A stretch of DNA of 64,000 nt from assembly GCF_001613005.1 (NCBI RefSeq), contig NZ_BDBN01000034.1:34870-98869 (forward strand), written 5' to 3'. Under the pieces are notes generated by a model. The model was not told the origin of the DNA and did not search any database. It was given only the letters and a program-made list of their open reading frames with translations. This document shows, in pieces, positions 35,330 to 45,742 of the stretch (positions within the stretch are counted from its first letter, which is position 1; every line of letters starts with the position of its first letter). The position numbers and the translations under genes are program-made. The DNA comes from Nocardia nova NBRC 15556. GTDB lineage: Bacteria > Actinomycetota > Actinomycetes > Mycobacteriales > Mycobacteriaceae.

Positions 35330-36220
35330 GTGGCGGTCGGATCGGAGCCCGCGCTTCGGTACCGGGTGTTTCGCCGGGCCGAGGTCAGGGTGCTCCTGCG
35401 TACCGTGCGGGCGGCGTGGTCGGACGAATTGTCCGATTGGGCGGCGGCATTGACGTACTACAGCATGTTGTCGCTGTTTCCGGCCCTGCTGATCGCCATC
35501 GTGGTGCTGAGCATCGCCGGACCCGCCCCCGCCGACTCGCTCGCGGGCGCGGCCGGGCGGCTGGGGCCCGGCGGCGGCACCTCACTGATCGCCGAGTCGA
35601 TTCATCATCTGCAGTCGGTCAAATCGCTGTCCGGTCCGATGGCGGTCGTGGGCCTGTTGTCGGCGTTCTGGACCGTATCGACCTACCTGGGGGCGTTCAT
35701 CCGGGCGGCCAACGCCCTCTACGGAGTGCGGGAGAGCCGATCCCTGTGGCGCACACTGCCACTGCGCTTCGCGCTGGGTCTGGTGCTGGTGGTCGCCGTG
35801 GTCGTCACCGTGCTCGGCTTCGCCATCACTCCGGGCCTCGCCGAACACGCCGGCAACCGGATCGGAATGGGTTCGGCGGGCCTGCTCGTCTGGTCGATCG
35901 TGAAGTGGCCGCTGCTGGCCCTGCTGGTGAGTGTGGCACTGGCGCTGCTGTATTGGGTCGCTCCGAATACCGAGGGCCAGCGGTTGCGCTGGCTCACCTC
36001 CGGAAGCGTGATCGCCGTGGGCATCTGGATCGCGGGGTCGGCCGGACTGGCCCTGTACGCCGCGCATTTCGACTCGCTCAATCGCGTGTACGGGTCACTG
36101 ACCGCGGCGATCGTCCTGCTGATGTGGTTGTGGCTCACCAACTTCGCGATTCTGCTCGGCGCGGTCGTCGACGCCCAGATCACCCGGCAGCGAATGTTGC
36201 GCGAGCACCCCGGGCCGTGA
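35330..36220 (+). CDS. YihY/BrkB-family inner membrane protein
   Basis: A 296-residue membrane protein with six helices. Family marks are AWSDELSDWAAALTYYSMLSLFPALL near the start, TVSTYLGAFIRAANALYGV in the middle and LTAAIVLLMWLWLTNFAILLGAVVDA at the end. Once called ribonuclease BN, these are integral membrane proteins of unsettled function. GTG start at 35330 with GGGAGG 8 bases upstream. Stands alone beside the end of the hydrogenase operon, convergent with it. Confidence 0.92.
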   Translation: MAVGSEPALRYRVFRRAEVRVLLRTVRAAWSDELSDWAAALTYYSMLSLFPALLIAIVVLSIAGPAPADSLAGAAGRLGPGGGTSLIAESIHHLQSVKSLSGPMAVVGLLSAFWTVSTYLGAFIRAANALYGVRESRSLWRTLPLRFALGLVLVVAVVVTVLGFAITPGLAEHAGNRIGMGSAGLLVWSIVKWPLLALLVSVALALLYWVAPNTEGQRLRWLTSGSVIAVGIWIAGSAGLALYAAHFDSLNRVYGSLTAAIVLLMWLWLTNFAILLGAVVDAQITRQRMLREHPGP

Positions 36221-36232
36221 TCGGCATCGCGG

Positions 36233-36991
36233 TCACGAGGCTCGCGACCGCCCGGCGGCCGGTGGCGCGGAGTGCGGGTCGAGCCGGCGGTTGGTGGCCG
36301 CCAGTTGCCAGGCCGTCGCGGCCTCGAGCCGCTCGACCCGGGTGGGGTCGAGCCGGCCGCAGATGTGGTCCCAGTGCAGCGCGAGATGATCGCCCACCTC
36401 GACATCGGCGGCATCGATGCCCGCGCCGGCAAGCTCGATGCGGCGCGGCGACGCTGCCGAGAGCGACAGCTGGGAATGGCTCCAGCGCAGCCGGCGCACG
36501 GAAACCGTCGCGGTGGTGGCGTCTCGCGCGCACACCCGCGCCCAGCTGATCCGGCAGTTGTCGAGCACGCGCAGCGGCAGGTCCGCGGGACCCCGGTCGA
36601 GCAGACGGGTCCACGGATAGATGCCGAACACGTGGAAGTTGTGGTTGGGCGCGCTTTCCGGAGCCAGCTCCGGGCCCAGATGACGCCAGTACCCCCCGGC
36701 GATCGGTCCGATCACCGACAACAGCTCCGACAGGAATTCCGCCCGGTCGATGCCGGCGCCGACTCCCCCACCGAGCCAATAGGATTCGACCAGTCGCGGG
36801 TCGAGCGGATCGCCGATCCCGGTCATCGACGACAGCACCCGCAGATACGGCCAGGCTCCGGAGAAGCGCCGTGCCACGGCCCGGATCTCGGCATCGGTCC
36901 CGCCGGCCAGCGCGGGGGCGTCGGCCGGGCCGCAGTAGCCCAGCGCGTTCGGCGCGTAGGCGTACCGCGCGAACATCTGCGGCCCGCTCAT
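36233..36991 (-). CDS. hydrogenase-associated protein of unknown function (DUF6390-like)
   Basis: A 252-residue protein, last in the hydrogenase operon. It opens with MFARYAYAPNALGYCGPADA; the GYCGP motif marks a family I recall as DUF6390, found with actinobacterial hydrogenases. NHNFHVFGIYPWTRLL near residue 117 and LALHWDHICGRLD near 205 add conserved His and Cys residues that might handle a metal. Its ATG overlaps the nickel permease stop as ATGA. Function unknown; a maturation or nickel-handling role is inferred from position only. Confidence 0.8.
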   Translation of the reverse strand: MSGPQMFARYAYAPNALGYCGPADAPALAGGTDAEIRAVARRFSGAWPYLRVLSSMTGIGDPLDPRLVESYWLGGGVGAGIDRAEFLSELLSVIGPIAGGYWRHLGPELAPESAPNHNFHVFGIYPWTRLLDRGPADLPLRVLDNCRISWARVCARDATTATVSVRRLRWSHSQLSLSAASPRRIELAGAGIDAADVEVGDHLALHWDHICGRLDPTRVERLEAATAWQLAATNRRLDPHSAPPAAGRSRAS

Positions 36992-38079
36992 GTCGGGCCC
37001 TCACGGGCCGCACGCGGGGATTGCCCGCGCCGCCACAGGATCAGCGCCAGCAGCCAAGTCGCGAGGAACAGCGCCACCACGACGAAACCCATCGCTCCCA
37101 GATCGAGACCGCCGATCCAGGCCAGTGGGCCGGAGGTGATGCCCAGTGCGCCGGTGACCACGGAGACGATCTCCTGGGCGCCGATCAGCAGGGCCACCGC
37201 GACCGACAGCCCGGTCACCAGCAGGTTGTAGTAGATCTTGCGTGCCGGCGCGACGCAGGCCCAGCCGTAGGCGGCGTTCATACACGCCCCGTCCAGCGAG
37301 TCGAACAGTGTCATCCCGGCCGAGAACAGCAGCGGCAGAACGACGATCGCGTACCAGGGCAGGTCGGTGTCGGCCGCCGCGCCACCGGCGAGCACCAGCA
37401 GACTCACCTCGGTGACCGTGTCGAATCCCAGCCCGAACAGCACTCCGATCGGATACATCTGCCCCGGCCTGCGAACCGCGCGGACCAGCGGATCCAGCAC
37501 CCGGTTCAGGGCCCCACGGGCGTGCAGCCGGGAGTCGAGGTCTCGCTCGTCGCCCTCGCCCCGGCGCAGTGCTCGTCCGATTCCGATGAGCGACACCAGG
37601 TTCAGCAGGCCGATGAGCAACAGGAAGGTTCCCGAGACGCCGCTGCCGAAGGTACCGGTCCAGCGCCGCAGGCCGGAACCGTCGTCCTCGACACCGGATG
37701 CCAGTGCCCGAGCGCCCAGTGCCAGCGCACCGACCATGACGAAGACGACGGTGGAATGTCCCAGCGAGAACCAGAATCCGACCGACAGCGGTTGTCTGCG
37801 CTCGCCCACCAGCTTGCGGGTGGTGTTGTCGATGGCGGCGATATGGTCGACGTCGAAGGCGTGCCGCATCCCCAGCGTGTAGGCGGTCACGCCCAATCCG
37901 GCGCCGAACACCACGTTGCCGACCGCATAGTGGCCCGGAACGACCAGGGCGGCCAGCAGCCCCCACCCCGCGACGTGCAGCGCGGCCACGGTCACGGCCA
38001 TGCCGATCACGTCGCGGCGCCGGCCGCGCCGGTCCCGTGCCCACCTCCGGGCGGGCGATATCGTCACCGACGGCCGCAT
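36988..38079 (-). CDS. HoxN/NixA-family nickel permease
   Basis: A 363-residue high-affinity Ni2+ (or Co2+) importer with about eight membrane helices. The signature RHAFDVDHIAAIDN (His-x4-Asp-His, near residue 75) binds the metal; GFWFSLGHSTVVF, LFGLGFDTVTEV and GMTLFDSLDGACMNAAYGWA are the other family motifs. Within this operon its cargo is almost surely nickel for the [NiFe] centre. The ATG at 38079 gives MRPSVTIS; the N-terminal start is less certain than the rest. Stop overlaps the next gene by 4 bases. Confidence 0.93.
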   Translation of the reverse strand: MRPSVTISPARRWARDRRGRRRDVIGMAVTVAALHVAGWGLLAALVVPGHYAVGNVVFGAGLGVTAYTLGMRHAFDVDHIAAIDNTTRKLVGERRQPLSVGFWFSLGHSTVVFVMVGALALGARALASGVEDDGSGLRRWTGTFGSGVSGTFLLLIGLLNLVSLIGIGRALRRGEGDERDLDSRLHARGALNRVLDPLVRAVRRPGQMYPIGVLFGLGFDTVTEVSLLVLAGGAAADTDLPWYAIVVLPLLFSAGMTLFDSLDGACMNAAYGWACVAPARKIYYNLLVTGLSVAVALLIGAQEIVSVVTGALGITSGPLAWIGGLDLGAMGFVVVALFLATWLLALILWRRGQSPRAAREGPT

Positions 38080-38110
38080 CGTATCTCCCGCCTGCGCCCC
38101 CACCGGACGC

Positions 38111-39188
38111 TCAGCAGATCCGCGGAAGCTGTTCGCCGGCGGGCAGATCCACCACCCGGGTACCGCCGAGGGCGGTGCGCGCGACCACCATCCCGGGATG
38201 TTCGTCGACGCAGACCCCGATCGCGCAGGCCCGCGCGCCCAGCGGATGGGCCCGCATGGCCGCCAGCGCGCGGTCCGCGTCCTCGGCGGCGACGAAGGCG
38301 ATCGCCTTCCCCTCGTTGGCCACGTACAGCGGATCCAGTCCCAGCAATCCGCAGGCATCGCGGACCGCGTCCGGAATCGGCAGTGCGCGTTCGTCCAGCC
38401 GCACACCGACATGCGCCGCTTTCGCGATCTCGTTCAGCGTCGCCGCGACCCCGCCGCGGGTGGGGTCGCGCAGCATGTGCACATCGGCGCCGGTCTCGAG
38501 AATCGCGGCCACCAGACCGTTCAGCGCGGCGGTGTCACTGCGCACGGTGGTGCCGAATTCCAGGCCCTCGCGGCAACTCATCACCGCCACCCCGTGCACG
38601 CCGATATCGCCGCTGACCAGCACGACGTCGCCGGGCCGGGCGCGCTCGGGGCGGATGTCGACCCCCGCGGGCACCAGCCCGATGCCCGCGGTGTTGACGA
38701 AGATGCCGTCTCCGTGACCGGAATCGACCACTTTCGTATCGCCGGTCACCAGCTTCACCCCGGCGGTGACGGCGGCGGCGCCCATGGCTTCGGCGACCCG
38801 CGCGATATCGGCCAGGTCGGTGCCCTCTTCCAGGATGAACGCCGTCGACAGCACCAGGGGCTGCGCACCGGCCATGGCCAGATCGTTCACGGTGCCGTTG
38901 ACCGCCAGCTCGCCGATCGTGCCGCCGGGAAAGACGAGCGGTTTCACCACGAACGAATCGGTGGAGAAGGCCAGCCTGGCGGCCCCGACCTCGACCACCG
39001 CCGCATCCCCGAGCGCGGCGTCGGCGGCGGCGCCGAACGCGGGCAGGAACAGATGCTCGATCAGCTCGCCCGACATCGCACCTCCGCCGCCGTGCGCCAT
39101 CACGATGGTCGGCGAATCCCGCAGCGGCAGCGGGCACACCCAGCTGTCGGCGTCGAATACCGGTGCCGGGGTGGAGGTTCCGGCGTGG

Positions 39189-39196
<8 letters not shown>
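38111..39196 (-). CDS. hypE: hydrogenase maturation protein HypE
   Basis: Dehydrates the carbamoyl group that HypF loads on its C-terminal Cys to a cyanide ligand for the active-site iron. The 361-residue protein ends in PRIC, the required C-terminal cysteine. MAHGGGGAMSGELIEHLF at residue 33 and LRDPTRGGVAATLNEIA near 240 are the PurM-like ATP-binding motifs. Its start lies 8 bases inside the hypD end, giving coupled translation; the nickel permease follows 31 bases after its stop. Confidence 0.97.
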
Positions 39197-40297
<1,101 letters not shown>

Positions 40298-40301
<4 letters not shown>

Positions 40302-40633
40302 CGGTTCACCTCGTCGTCGCGGGCGGACTCCGACGGTGCGCCGGAGGTGGGATCGGGAAGGCCGGACTGCCGGGCGGCGATGGCGAATCCGTCGCCGAAT
40401 TCCTCGTTCAGCACACCGAGGTGTTCGAATTCGGCCAGGGTGGCCAGCGCCGACTCCTCGTCGAGGCGCTGAATGGCGAATCCGACGTGCACGACGACGT
40501 AGTCGCCGACCGCGGCATCCGGAATGTATTGCAGGCACACGTCTTTGTGGACACCGCCGAAGTCGACAACCGACATCAGCGTGCCGTCGCGCTCGTACAG
40601 GTCGAGCACCTTCCCCGGGACTGCCAGGCACAT
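40298..40633 (-). CDS. hypC: hydrogenase assembly chaperone HypC
   Basis: A 111-residue chaperone that begins MCLAVPGKVLDLYE; Cys2 carries the Fe(CN)2CO unit with HypD and delivers it to the apo large subunit. The core ends near residue 80; the last ~30 residues are an acidic, Pro-rich tail unusual for HypC. It lies 20 bases after hypF and its stop overlaps the hypD start by 4 bases. A second hypC-type gene is at 42948-43187. Confidence 0.95.
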
Positions 40634-40653
40634 GATCGGTTCCTTCCTTTCGC

Positions 40654-42951
40654 TCATCGAGCCCCGGCGGCGAGCAGCTGCCCGAATGCCAGGCCGCCGT
40701 CGTTGGGTGGCACTCTGTGATGAGTGATGACGTGAAAACCCTCGTCCCGCAGCCGTTTTCGCGAGAGCGAGAGCAGCAGCGCGTTCTGGAACACGCCGCC
40801 GGAGAGGGCCACCGGCACACCCGGTTCGCCGAACCGGCGCGCCAGGGCGGCCACGAGTTCGGCGACCGCGACGTGGAAGCGCGCGCCGACGAGGTCCGCA
40901 CCGGCTCCCGCCGCGAGGTCGGCGACCACCGCCGCCAGCACCGGAGCCGGATCGATTCGCACGGCGCCGTCGGGATCCGCCGCGCCGAGCGCGAATCGGT
41001 AGCCGTGGCCGGGATCCGCGTCGCGGGCGCGGGCCTCCAATTCGATGGCGGCCTGGGCCTCGTAGTCGACCACGTGGCGCACGCCCGCCAGCGACGCCAC
41101 CGCGTCGAACAGCCGTCCCATACTCGAGGTGGGAACGCAGCCCAGCCCGGTGCGGAGTTGATGGGCGAGGACCCGGCGCTCGGCGGGCGGGCACGCGGCG
41201 ACCGCGGCGAGGGATTCCTCCCACGGGATGCCGGCGGCGTGCAGATGAGCCAGCGCCATCCGGTAGGGCCGGTGCACGCTGGCGTCACCACCCGGTAGCG
41301 CGACGTAGGCCAGATGCGCCAGGCGTCGGAACCCCTTGTAGCCGGCGGCCAGCACCTCCCCACCCCAGATCGCCCCGTCCGGGCCGAAACCCGTTCCGTC
41401 GAAGGCCATTCCGAGGACGGTCGACGAGCCGGGCAGGCCGTGCTCCCCCATCACCGCCGCGATGTGGGCGTGGTGATGTTGCACGGTGTGTACCGGCCGT
41501 CCGGCCGCGGCCCGTCGCGCCCAGGCGCTGGAGCGGTAGCCGGGATGGGCGTCGACCGCCAGCCGCGCCGGGTGCACTCCGGTCAGTTCCTCCAGATGGT
41601 GTTCGGCGGCGCCGAATGCGCGCAGCGTGGCGAGATCGTCCATATCGCCGATGTGCTGGCTCAACCACGCGTACCGGCCCTCGGCGACCGCGCAGGTGTT
41701 CTTCACATCCGCGCCGACCGCGAGGACGGGCGCCGACTCCTGCGGCAGCGCCAGCGGCAGCGGCGCGTACCCCCGGGAGCGGCGGATCGGCAGTTCGACG
41801 CCGTCGACCAGCCGGACCACCGAATCGTCGCAGGGCACGAGGATGCGGCGGTCGTGGTCCAGCACGGCGTCGGCCAGTTCCGGCAGCCGCCGCGCGGCGT
41901 CCTCGTCGGTGTAGCAGAGGGGTTCGCCGCCGAGATTGGCCGAGGTCATCACCAGCGCGAGTGGTCCGGGCGAGTCGCCGGGCAGTCCGAACAGCAGCAG
42001 GTGCAGCGGAGTGTAGGCCAGCATCACCCCGAGATCGCGAAGGCCCGGCGCCACCGCGTCCGTCAGCACGTGCCCGCGCCGCGGCAGCAGCACGATCGGG
42101 CGCTGGGGTCCGCTCAGCACCGCCGCGGCGGCCGCGTCGACGTGTGCGACGGTGCGGGCCGCGGCCGGATCGGCGACCATGACGGCGAAGGGTTTGGCGC
42201 CGCGGCGTTTACGCACGCGCAGCCGCGCCACCGCATCCTCGTCGTCGGCGGCGCAGGCGAGGTGATAGCCGCCGATCCCCTTGACCGCCACGATTCCGCC
42301 CTCGCGCAACGTCTTTCGCGCGGCGGCCACGGGATCACCGGTTCCCGGACCGGAGTAGCGCAGGGTGGGCCCGCAGTCCGGGCAGGCGATCGGCTGGGCG
42401 TGGAAGCGGCGATCAGCGGGATCGTGATACTCGCGCGCGCAGCGCTCGCACATGGCGAAATCGGCCATCGACGTCCGCTCGCGGTCGTAGGGCAGACTCG
42501 CGATGATGGTGAATCTCGGCCCGCAGTTGGTACAGGTGATGAACGGATGCCGGTAGCGGCGATCGGCGGGATCGGCCAGCTCCCGCGCACAATCGGCGCA
42601 GATCGCCACATCGGGCGAGGCCAGGGTGCGGCCGCTGCCACGGGTCGTGCCGGCGATGTGGAATCCGGTTCCGCCGCGCACCGGCAGATCGGTGCGCTCC
42701 ACGGAGTCGACTACGGCCAGCGGGGGCGGCCGATGGCGCACCCGATCGGTGAATTCGGCCAGTGCCCAGGGTGTTCCCTCGATGTCGACGATCACCCCGT
42801 CGCTGTCGTTGGCGACACTGCCGGTCAGCGCGAGTTCGGCGGCGGTGCTGTAGACGAAGGGCCGGAATCCCACGCCCTGCACCACACCGCGCACGATCAG
42901 CCGGCACCGAGCGCGCCCGGTGTCGGCTCCTCGCGCCGCCTCGGTACTCAC
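40654..42951 (-). CDS. hypF: carbamoyltransferase HypF
   Basis: Makes thiocarbamate on HypE from carbamoyl phosphate and ATP. The 765-residue protein shows the full order: acylphosphatase domain (RLIVRGVVQGVGFRPFVY, residues 17-34), two zinc-finger pairs (CADCARELADP, CTNCGPRFTI, CERCAREYHDP, CPDCGPTLRY, about 115-200), a YrdC-like domain (GIVAVKGIGGYHLACAAD, about 220) and the Kae1-like C-terminal domain with VQHHHAHIAAVMGEHG (about 495). GTG start at 42951 overlaps the hypC2 stop. Confidence 0.97.
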   Translation of the reverse strand: MSTEAARGADTGRARCRLIVRGVVQGVGFRPFVYSTAAELALTGSVANDSDGVIVDIEGTPWALAEFTDRVRHRPPPLAVVDSVERTDLPVRGGTGFHIAGTTRGSGRTLASPDVAICADCARELADPADRRYRHPFITCTNCGPRFTIIASLPYDRERTSMADFAMCERCAREYHDPADRRFHAQPIACPDCGPTLRYSGPGTGDPVAAARKTLREGGIVAVKGIGGYHLACAADDEDAVARLRVRKRRGAKPFAVMVADPAAARTVAHVDAAAAAVLSGPQRPIVLLPRRGHVLTDAVAPGLRDLGVMLAYTPLHLLLFGLPGDSPGPLALVMTSANLGGEPLCYTDEDAARRLPELADAVLDHDRRILVPCDDSVVRLVDGVELPIRRSRGYAPLPLALPQESAPVLAVGADVKNTCAVAEGRYAWLSQHIGDMDDLATLRAFGAAEHHLEELTGVHPARLAVDAHPGYRSSAWARRAAAGRPVHTVQHHHAHIAAVMGEHGLPGSSTVLGMAFDGTGFGPDGAIWGGEVLAAGYKGFRRLAHLAYVALPGGDASVHRPYRMALAHLHAAGIPWEESLAAVAACPPAERRVLAHQLRTGLGCVPTSSMGRLFDAVASLAGVRHVVDYEAQAAIELEARARDADPGHGYRFALGAADPDGAVRIDPAPVLAAVVADLAAGAGADLVGARFHVAVAELVAALARRFGEPGVPVALSGGVFQNALLLSLSRKRLRDEGFHVITHHRVPPNDGGLAFGQLLAAGAR

Positions 42952-43187
42952 GGTTCGCCCCGGCTCAGCAGTCGCAGTCCGGCGAGCGCCTCGCGGGCCC
43001 CCGCCTCGTCGGTGCGCTCGACCGCGAGGCCCATGTGGATGATCACCCAGTCACCCGGTCCCACCGGATCGTCTTCCAGCAGGCCGATATTCACCTTGCG
43101 CTCGGCGCCGGAGACATCGACGAGAGCCAGCTGACCCGCGTAGCCGTCGACGATCTCCACGACCCGGCCCGGAATTCCGAGGCACAC
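42948..43187 (-). CDS. second HypC/HupF-family chaperone
   Basis: A 79-residue HypC-type protein. The GTG at 43187 is chosen over the GTG at 43193 because it yields Met-Cys-Leu-Gly-Ile-Pro, with the functionally required Cys2, and because GGAGG stands 7 bases before it but only 1 base before the other. It is shorter than the first HypC and lacks its tail. One of the two may serve HypD and the other stay with the large subunit until cleavage, as HybG/HupF-type proteins do; that split is inferred. Confidence 0.92.
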   Translation of the reverse strand: MCLGIPGRVVEIVDGYAGQLALVDVSGAERKVNIGLLEDDPVGPGDWVIIHMGLAVERTDEAGAREALAGLRLLSRGEP

Positions 43188-43189
43188 GA

Positions 43190-43666
43190 TCACACCTCCG
43201 TTCGCGACATCCGCAGTTGCGCGACCACCCGCGCCACGGTCTCGGCGCCCTCGTCCACCGCGGCCGCCACCGGTTCGGACAGGCCGATCCCCTCATCGGT
43301 CGACAGCACCTGACAGCCCACGACCACGGTGGGTGGCACGACCCCGCCCAGCGCCCGCACCCCCGCGAACACCGCCGCCGGATCCATCCCGTGGGCGTCC
43401 AGACCGGCCGGCGCCTCCTGGTCCGGTTCGGCGCGCATCACCTCGATGCGGCCCGCCGCGCCCCGATTCGGGACCGCGTCGACCAGGACCAGCGCACCCC
43501 AGGGATCGAGCAGGTCGTAGGCCAGATGCATACCGCGGATGCCGTAGTCGACCACCCGCACGCCGTCCTCGCGGTCCGGCGGTATCCGCCGCACCACCTC
43601 GGGGCCGAATCCGTCGTCGCCGAGAAAGATGTTGCCGATTCCGGCGACCAGCACCCGGCTGTTCAC
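43190..43666 (-). CDS. hydrogenase maturation protease (HyaD/HupD type)
   Basis: A 158-residue endopeptidase that trims the C-terminal extension of the large subunit once nickel is in place. VAGIGNIFLGDDGFGPEV near the start has the nickel-sensing Asp/Glu residues, and DYGIRGMHLAYDLLD and LVLVDAVP complete the fold; a His near residue 95 (DAHGMDP) is the third metal ligand candidate. GTG start at 43666 overlaps the stop of the 39-residue gene. Its substrate is surely the large subunit at 47310-49106. Confidence 0.93.
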   Translation of the reverse strand: MNSRVLVAGIGNIFLGDDGFGPEVVRRIPPDREDGVRVVDYGIRGMHLAYDLLDPWGALVLVDAVPNRGAAGRIEVMRAEPDQEAPAGLDAHGMDPAAVFAGVRALGGVVPPTVVVGCQVLSTDEGIGLSEPVAAAVDEGAETVARVVAQLRMSRTEV

Positions 43667-43782
43667 ATGCGCCGCATTCGCAGATAGCGGCGCATATCCG
43701 GAATCGAGCGGATTCCGATCAGCGCCAGGACGACGACCGCCGCCGCGACGATTCCCGTCGCCACCATTCCCACCGTCTCCAT
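43663..43782 (-). CDS. 39-residue single-span membrane peptide
   Basis: A very small protein: METVGMVATGIVAAAVVVLA leads into a basic tail IRSIPDMRRYLRMRRM, giving one membrane helix and a cytoplasmic positive end. It resembles a family I recall as DUF6893. ATG at 43782 with AAGGA about 8 bases upstream; its stop overlaps the protease start, so it is embedded in the coupled operon and very likely translated. It could anchor the hydrogenase or a partner to the membrane. That is inference. Confidence 0.72.
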   Translation of the reverse strand: METVGMVATGIVAAAVVVLALIGIRSIPDMRRYLRMRRM

Positions 43783-43808
43783 GACATCCGTCCTTTCCTC
43801 CGGCCGCG

Positions 43809-45098
43809 CTACTCGCCCGGTCCGTCCAGCGGTTCCAGTTCGTCGGGATCGAAATACAGGTAGCGCCCGTACCATTCGTGCAGATCGGCTCCGGGATCGT
43901 CGGCGATGACCACACCGACGTGGGTGCGCCCGTCGACGTCGGCGTGCACCGAGGTGACCCGTGCGTCCCTGCCGTCGAAGAACATGTCGTGGATGTCGGC
44001 GCGCCGGGCCGGATGCAGCCGGACCATGCTCCCCTTGCGCACCAGCGTCCCGGCGATGGGCACGGCGTCCGAATCGGGCCGCACAGCACCGTCGGCCACC
44101 GGATCCCACCAGTCCGTCCCGGGCGGAATTTCCGGCACCAGCCGGTTCTGCCCGGCGCCCGGGTCGCGCAGCACGCCGTGCAGTCGCGCCATCTGCTCGG
44201 CGGTCATCGCGTCACAGCTGTCGACGATGCGGGCCGCGCGCGGATCGGTGGCCCGCGCGGCCGCCTTCTCCTCGTCGGTCATGGCCATCACGCGCAGGGT
44301 GAGGATCTCGTCGATCTCGGTGGCGTCGTAGAGCGATTCCTGGCTCTGCTCGGCGATTTCGGGATGGTCGTAGAGGATGATGGGCGAAATCAGCATCAGG
44401 CTGCGGTCGCCGGGCGGTCCGGCCAGTACCGGGAAGCAGCGATGCTGGACGCACCGCGCCACGGCGGCCTCGGCCTCCGGCGGCGGTTCCAGCAGCGAGA
44501 CGAATTCCGCGCCGCCGGCCTCGGCGATCACGTGCGCGCCGAGCATGGAGCGAGCCAGGGCGTCGCGACGGTCGGTGGCCGGCTCCCCGGTATTGCGCAC
44601 GGTCACGGTGAGGATCGGATATCCGCCCTCGGAGGCGACGGCCAGCTCGAATTCGCCGCGCAGCGGCCGGCGAGTGCGCACGACGTCCGCGCGCCCGGTG
44701 GCCGGATCGACGAGGGGTTCGGTGTCGCGACCTCCCGGAACCTCGAACGGCACCGTCACGGCGACCGGGGCGCACGGTCCGACGGAGATCTCCCGTTCGA
44801 CGGCCTCGTCCCAGTCCGGCCGGCTGGTGCCCGCGGCGGCGCGATGTTGCAGCTGCAGGAACCGCAGTGTGAACCGCAGGACCGGGTCGCCGTCCGGGGC
44901 TATCGGCATCTGCCCGGCGAGTTCGGACTCCTCGCCCAATCCGGACGCGTGCGCCCCGACCGGACCGAGGACGCCGAATTGCCAGCGGCAGCGGTTCTTT
45001 CGCGCGTCGGCCCGGTACGGGTAGAGCAGATAGCCCTCGTAGAGCACCGCGTCGGCGACCGCGCGGGCTCGTGCTCGGCTCGATCCCGCGGTACTCAC
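43809..45098 (-). CDS. hydrogenase-operon protein of unknown function
   Basis: A 429-residue protein that I do not recognise by a family number. It starts VADAVLYEGYLLYPYRADARKNRCRWQFGVLGP, a conserved-looking block, and further on has FELAVASEGGYPILTVTVRN, LMLISPIILYDHPEIAEQSQ and IVDSCDAMTAEQMARLHG. No membrane span, signal peptide or cofactor motif is visible. GTG start at 45098 follows AGGAG and overlaps the previous stop by 4 bases. I recall proteins of this kind only beside group 1h hydrogenases, so a role in assembly or electron transfer is likely but unproven. Confidence 0.82.
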   Translation of the reverse strand: MSTAGSSRARARAVADAVLYEGYLLYPYRADARKNRCRWQFGVLGPVGAHASGLGEESELAGQMPIAPDGDPVLRFTLRFLQLQHRAAAGTSRPDWDEAVEREISVGPCAPVAVTVPFEVPGGRDTEPLVDPATGRADVVRTRRPLRGEFELAVASEGGYPILTVTVRNTGEPATDRRDALARSMLGAHVIAEAGGAEFVSLLEPPPEAEAAVARCVQHRCFPVLAGPPGDRSLMLISPIILYDHPEIAEQSQESLYDATEIDEILTLRVMAMTDEEKAAARATDPRAARIVDSCDAMTAEQMARLHGVLRDPGAGQNRLVPEIPPGTDWWDPVADGAVRPDSDAVPIAGTLVRKGSMVRLHPARRADIHDMFFDGRDARVTSVHADVDGRTHVGVVIADDPGADLHEWYGRYLYFDPDELEPLDGPGE

Positions 45099-45742
45099 GC
45101 CGACTCCTGCGCGCTCGCGAGCAACCGCGCGACCGTCTCGTCGAAACCGAGCAGCCCGTGCTCGCCCTTGTAGGCCGCGAGCGCGGCCAGGGTGTCCTCG
45201 TGCAGCCGCAGCCAACCGGTGGCCGGGAAGTGCGCCGCCATCAGTTCCCGCCACACCGAGACCGGCATCCGGTAGCGGTCGTCGCGGTCCCACGGGATCT
45301 GCTGCACGGCGAAACCGTTGCTGCCACGGATGAATACGGTCCCGCTGAACAGGAACAGCAGCGGCACCTCGCCGTCACGCAGCGCGTGCAGATACTTCGA
45401 TCCGGCGACCTCGAGGTCGTAGGTGCACGGCATCGGCAGATCCACCTCGGCGCCGCCGGTGAAGCCGGGAACCGTGGTCGCGCAGTGCATCCACAGGAAC
45501 GAGCGCTGGGTGTGGTCCCAGCGGTCGCGCGGACCGAACAGATCCAGCAGTCCGGCGCTCTCGGCATCGGTGTAGTTCCGGCGGTTCGGCTCGATGCGCA
45601 CCTGGGCGCGCAGCGCGATGGCGTGGACGGGTTCGGCACCGACGGAGGCGATTCCGATCCGCGCGGACAGGATCGGAGTGACCGCGTACGGTTCGGGCTT
45701 CAGCCCGAGCACCGCGAAGGTGGTGGCGTAGGCGGGGCTCAC
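45095..45742 (-). CDS. hydrogenase-operon protein (DUF6084-like)
   Basis: A 215-residue protein of unknown function. FAVLGLKPEPYAVTPILSAR at the start, LRAQVRIEPNRRNYTD and LFGPRDRWDHTQRSFLWMHC in the middle, and beta-rich LPMPCTYDLEVAGSKYLHAL suggest an all-beta, possibly immunoglobulin-like domain. I recall it as DUF6084, tied to actinobacterial hydrogenases. GTG start at 45742 after GGGGAGG; overlaps both neighbours by 4 bases. Confidence 0.82.
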   Translation of the reverse strand: MSPAYATTFAVLGLKPEPYAVTPILSARIGIASVGAEPVHAIALRAQVRIEPNRRNYTDAESAGLLDLFGPRDRWDHTQRSFLWMHCATTVPGFTGGAEVDLPMPCTYDLEVAGSKYLHALRDGEVPLLFLFSGTVFIRGSNGFAVQQIPWDRDDRYRMPVSVWRELMAAHFPATGWLRLHEDTLAALAAYKGEHGLLGFDETVARLLASAQESA

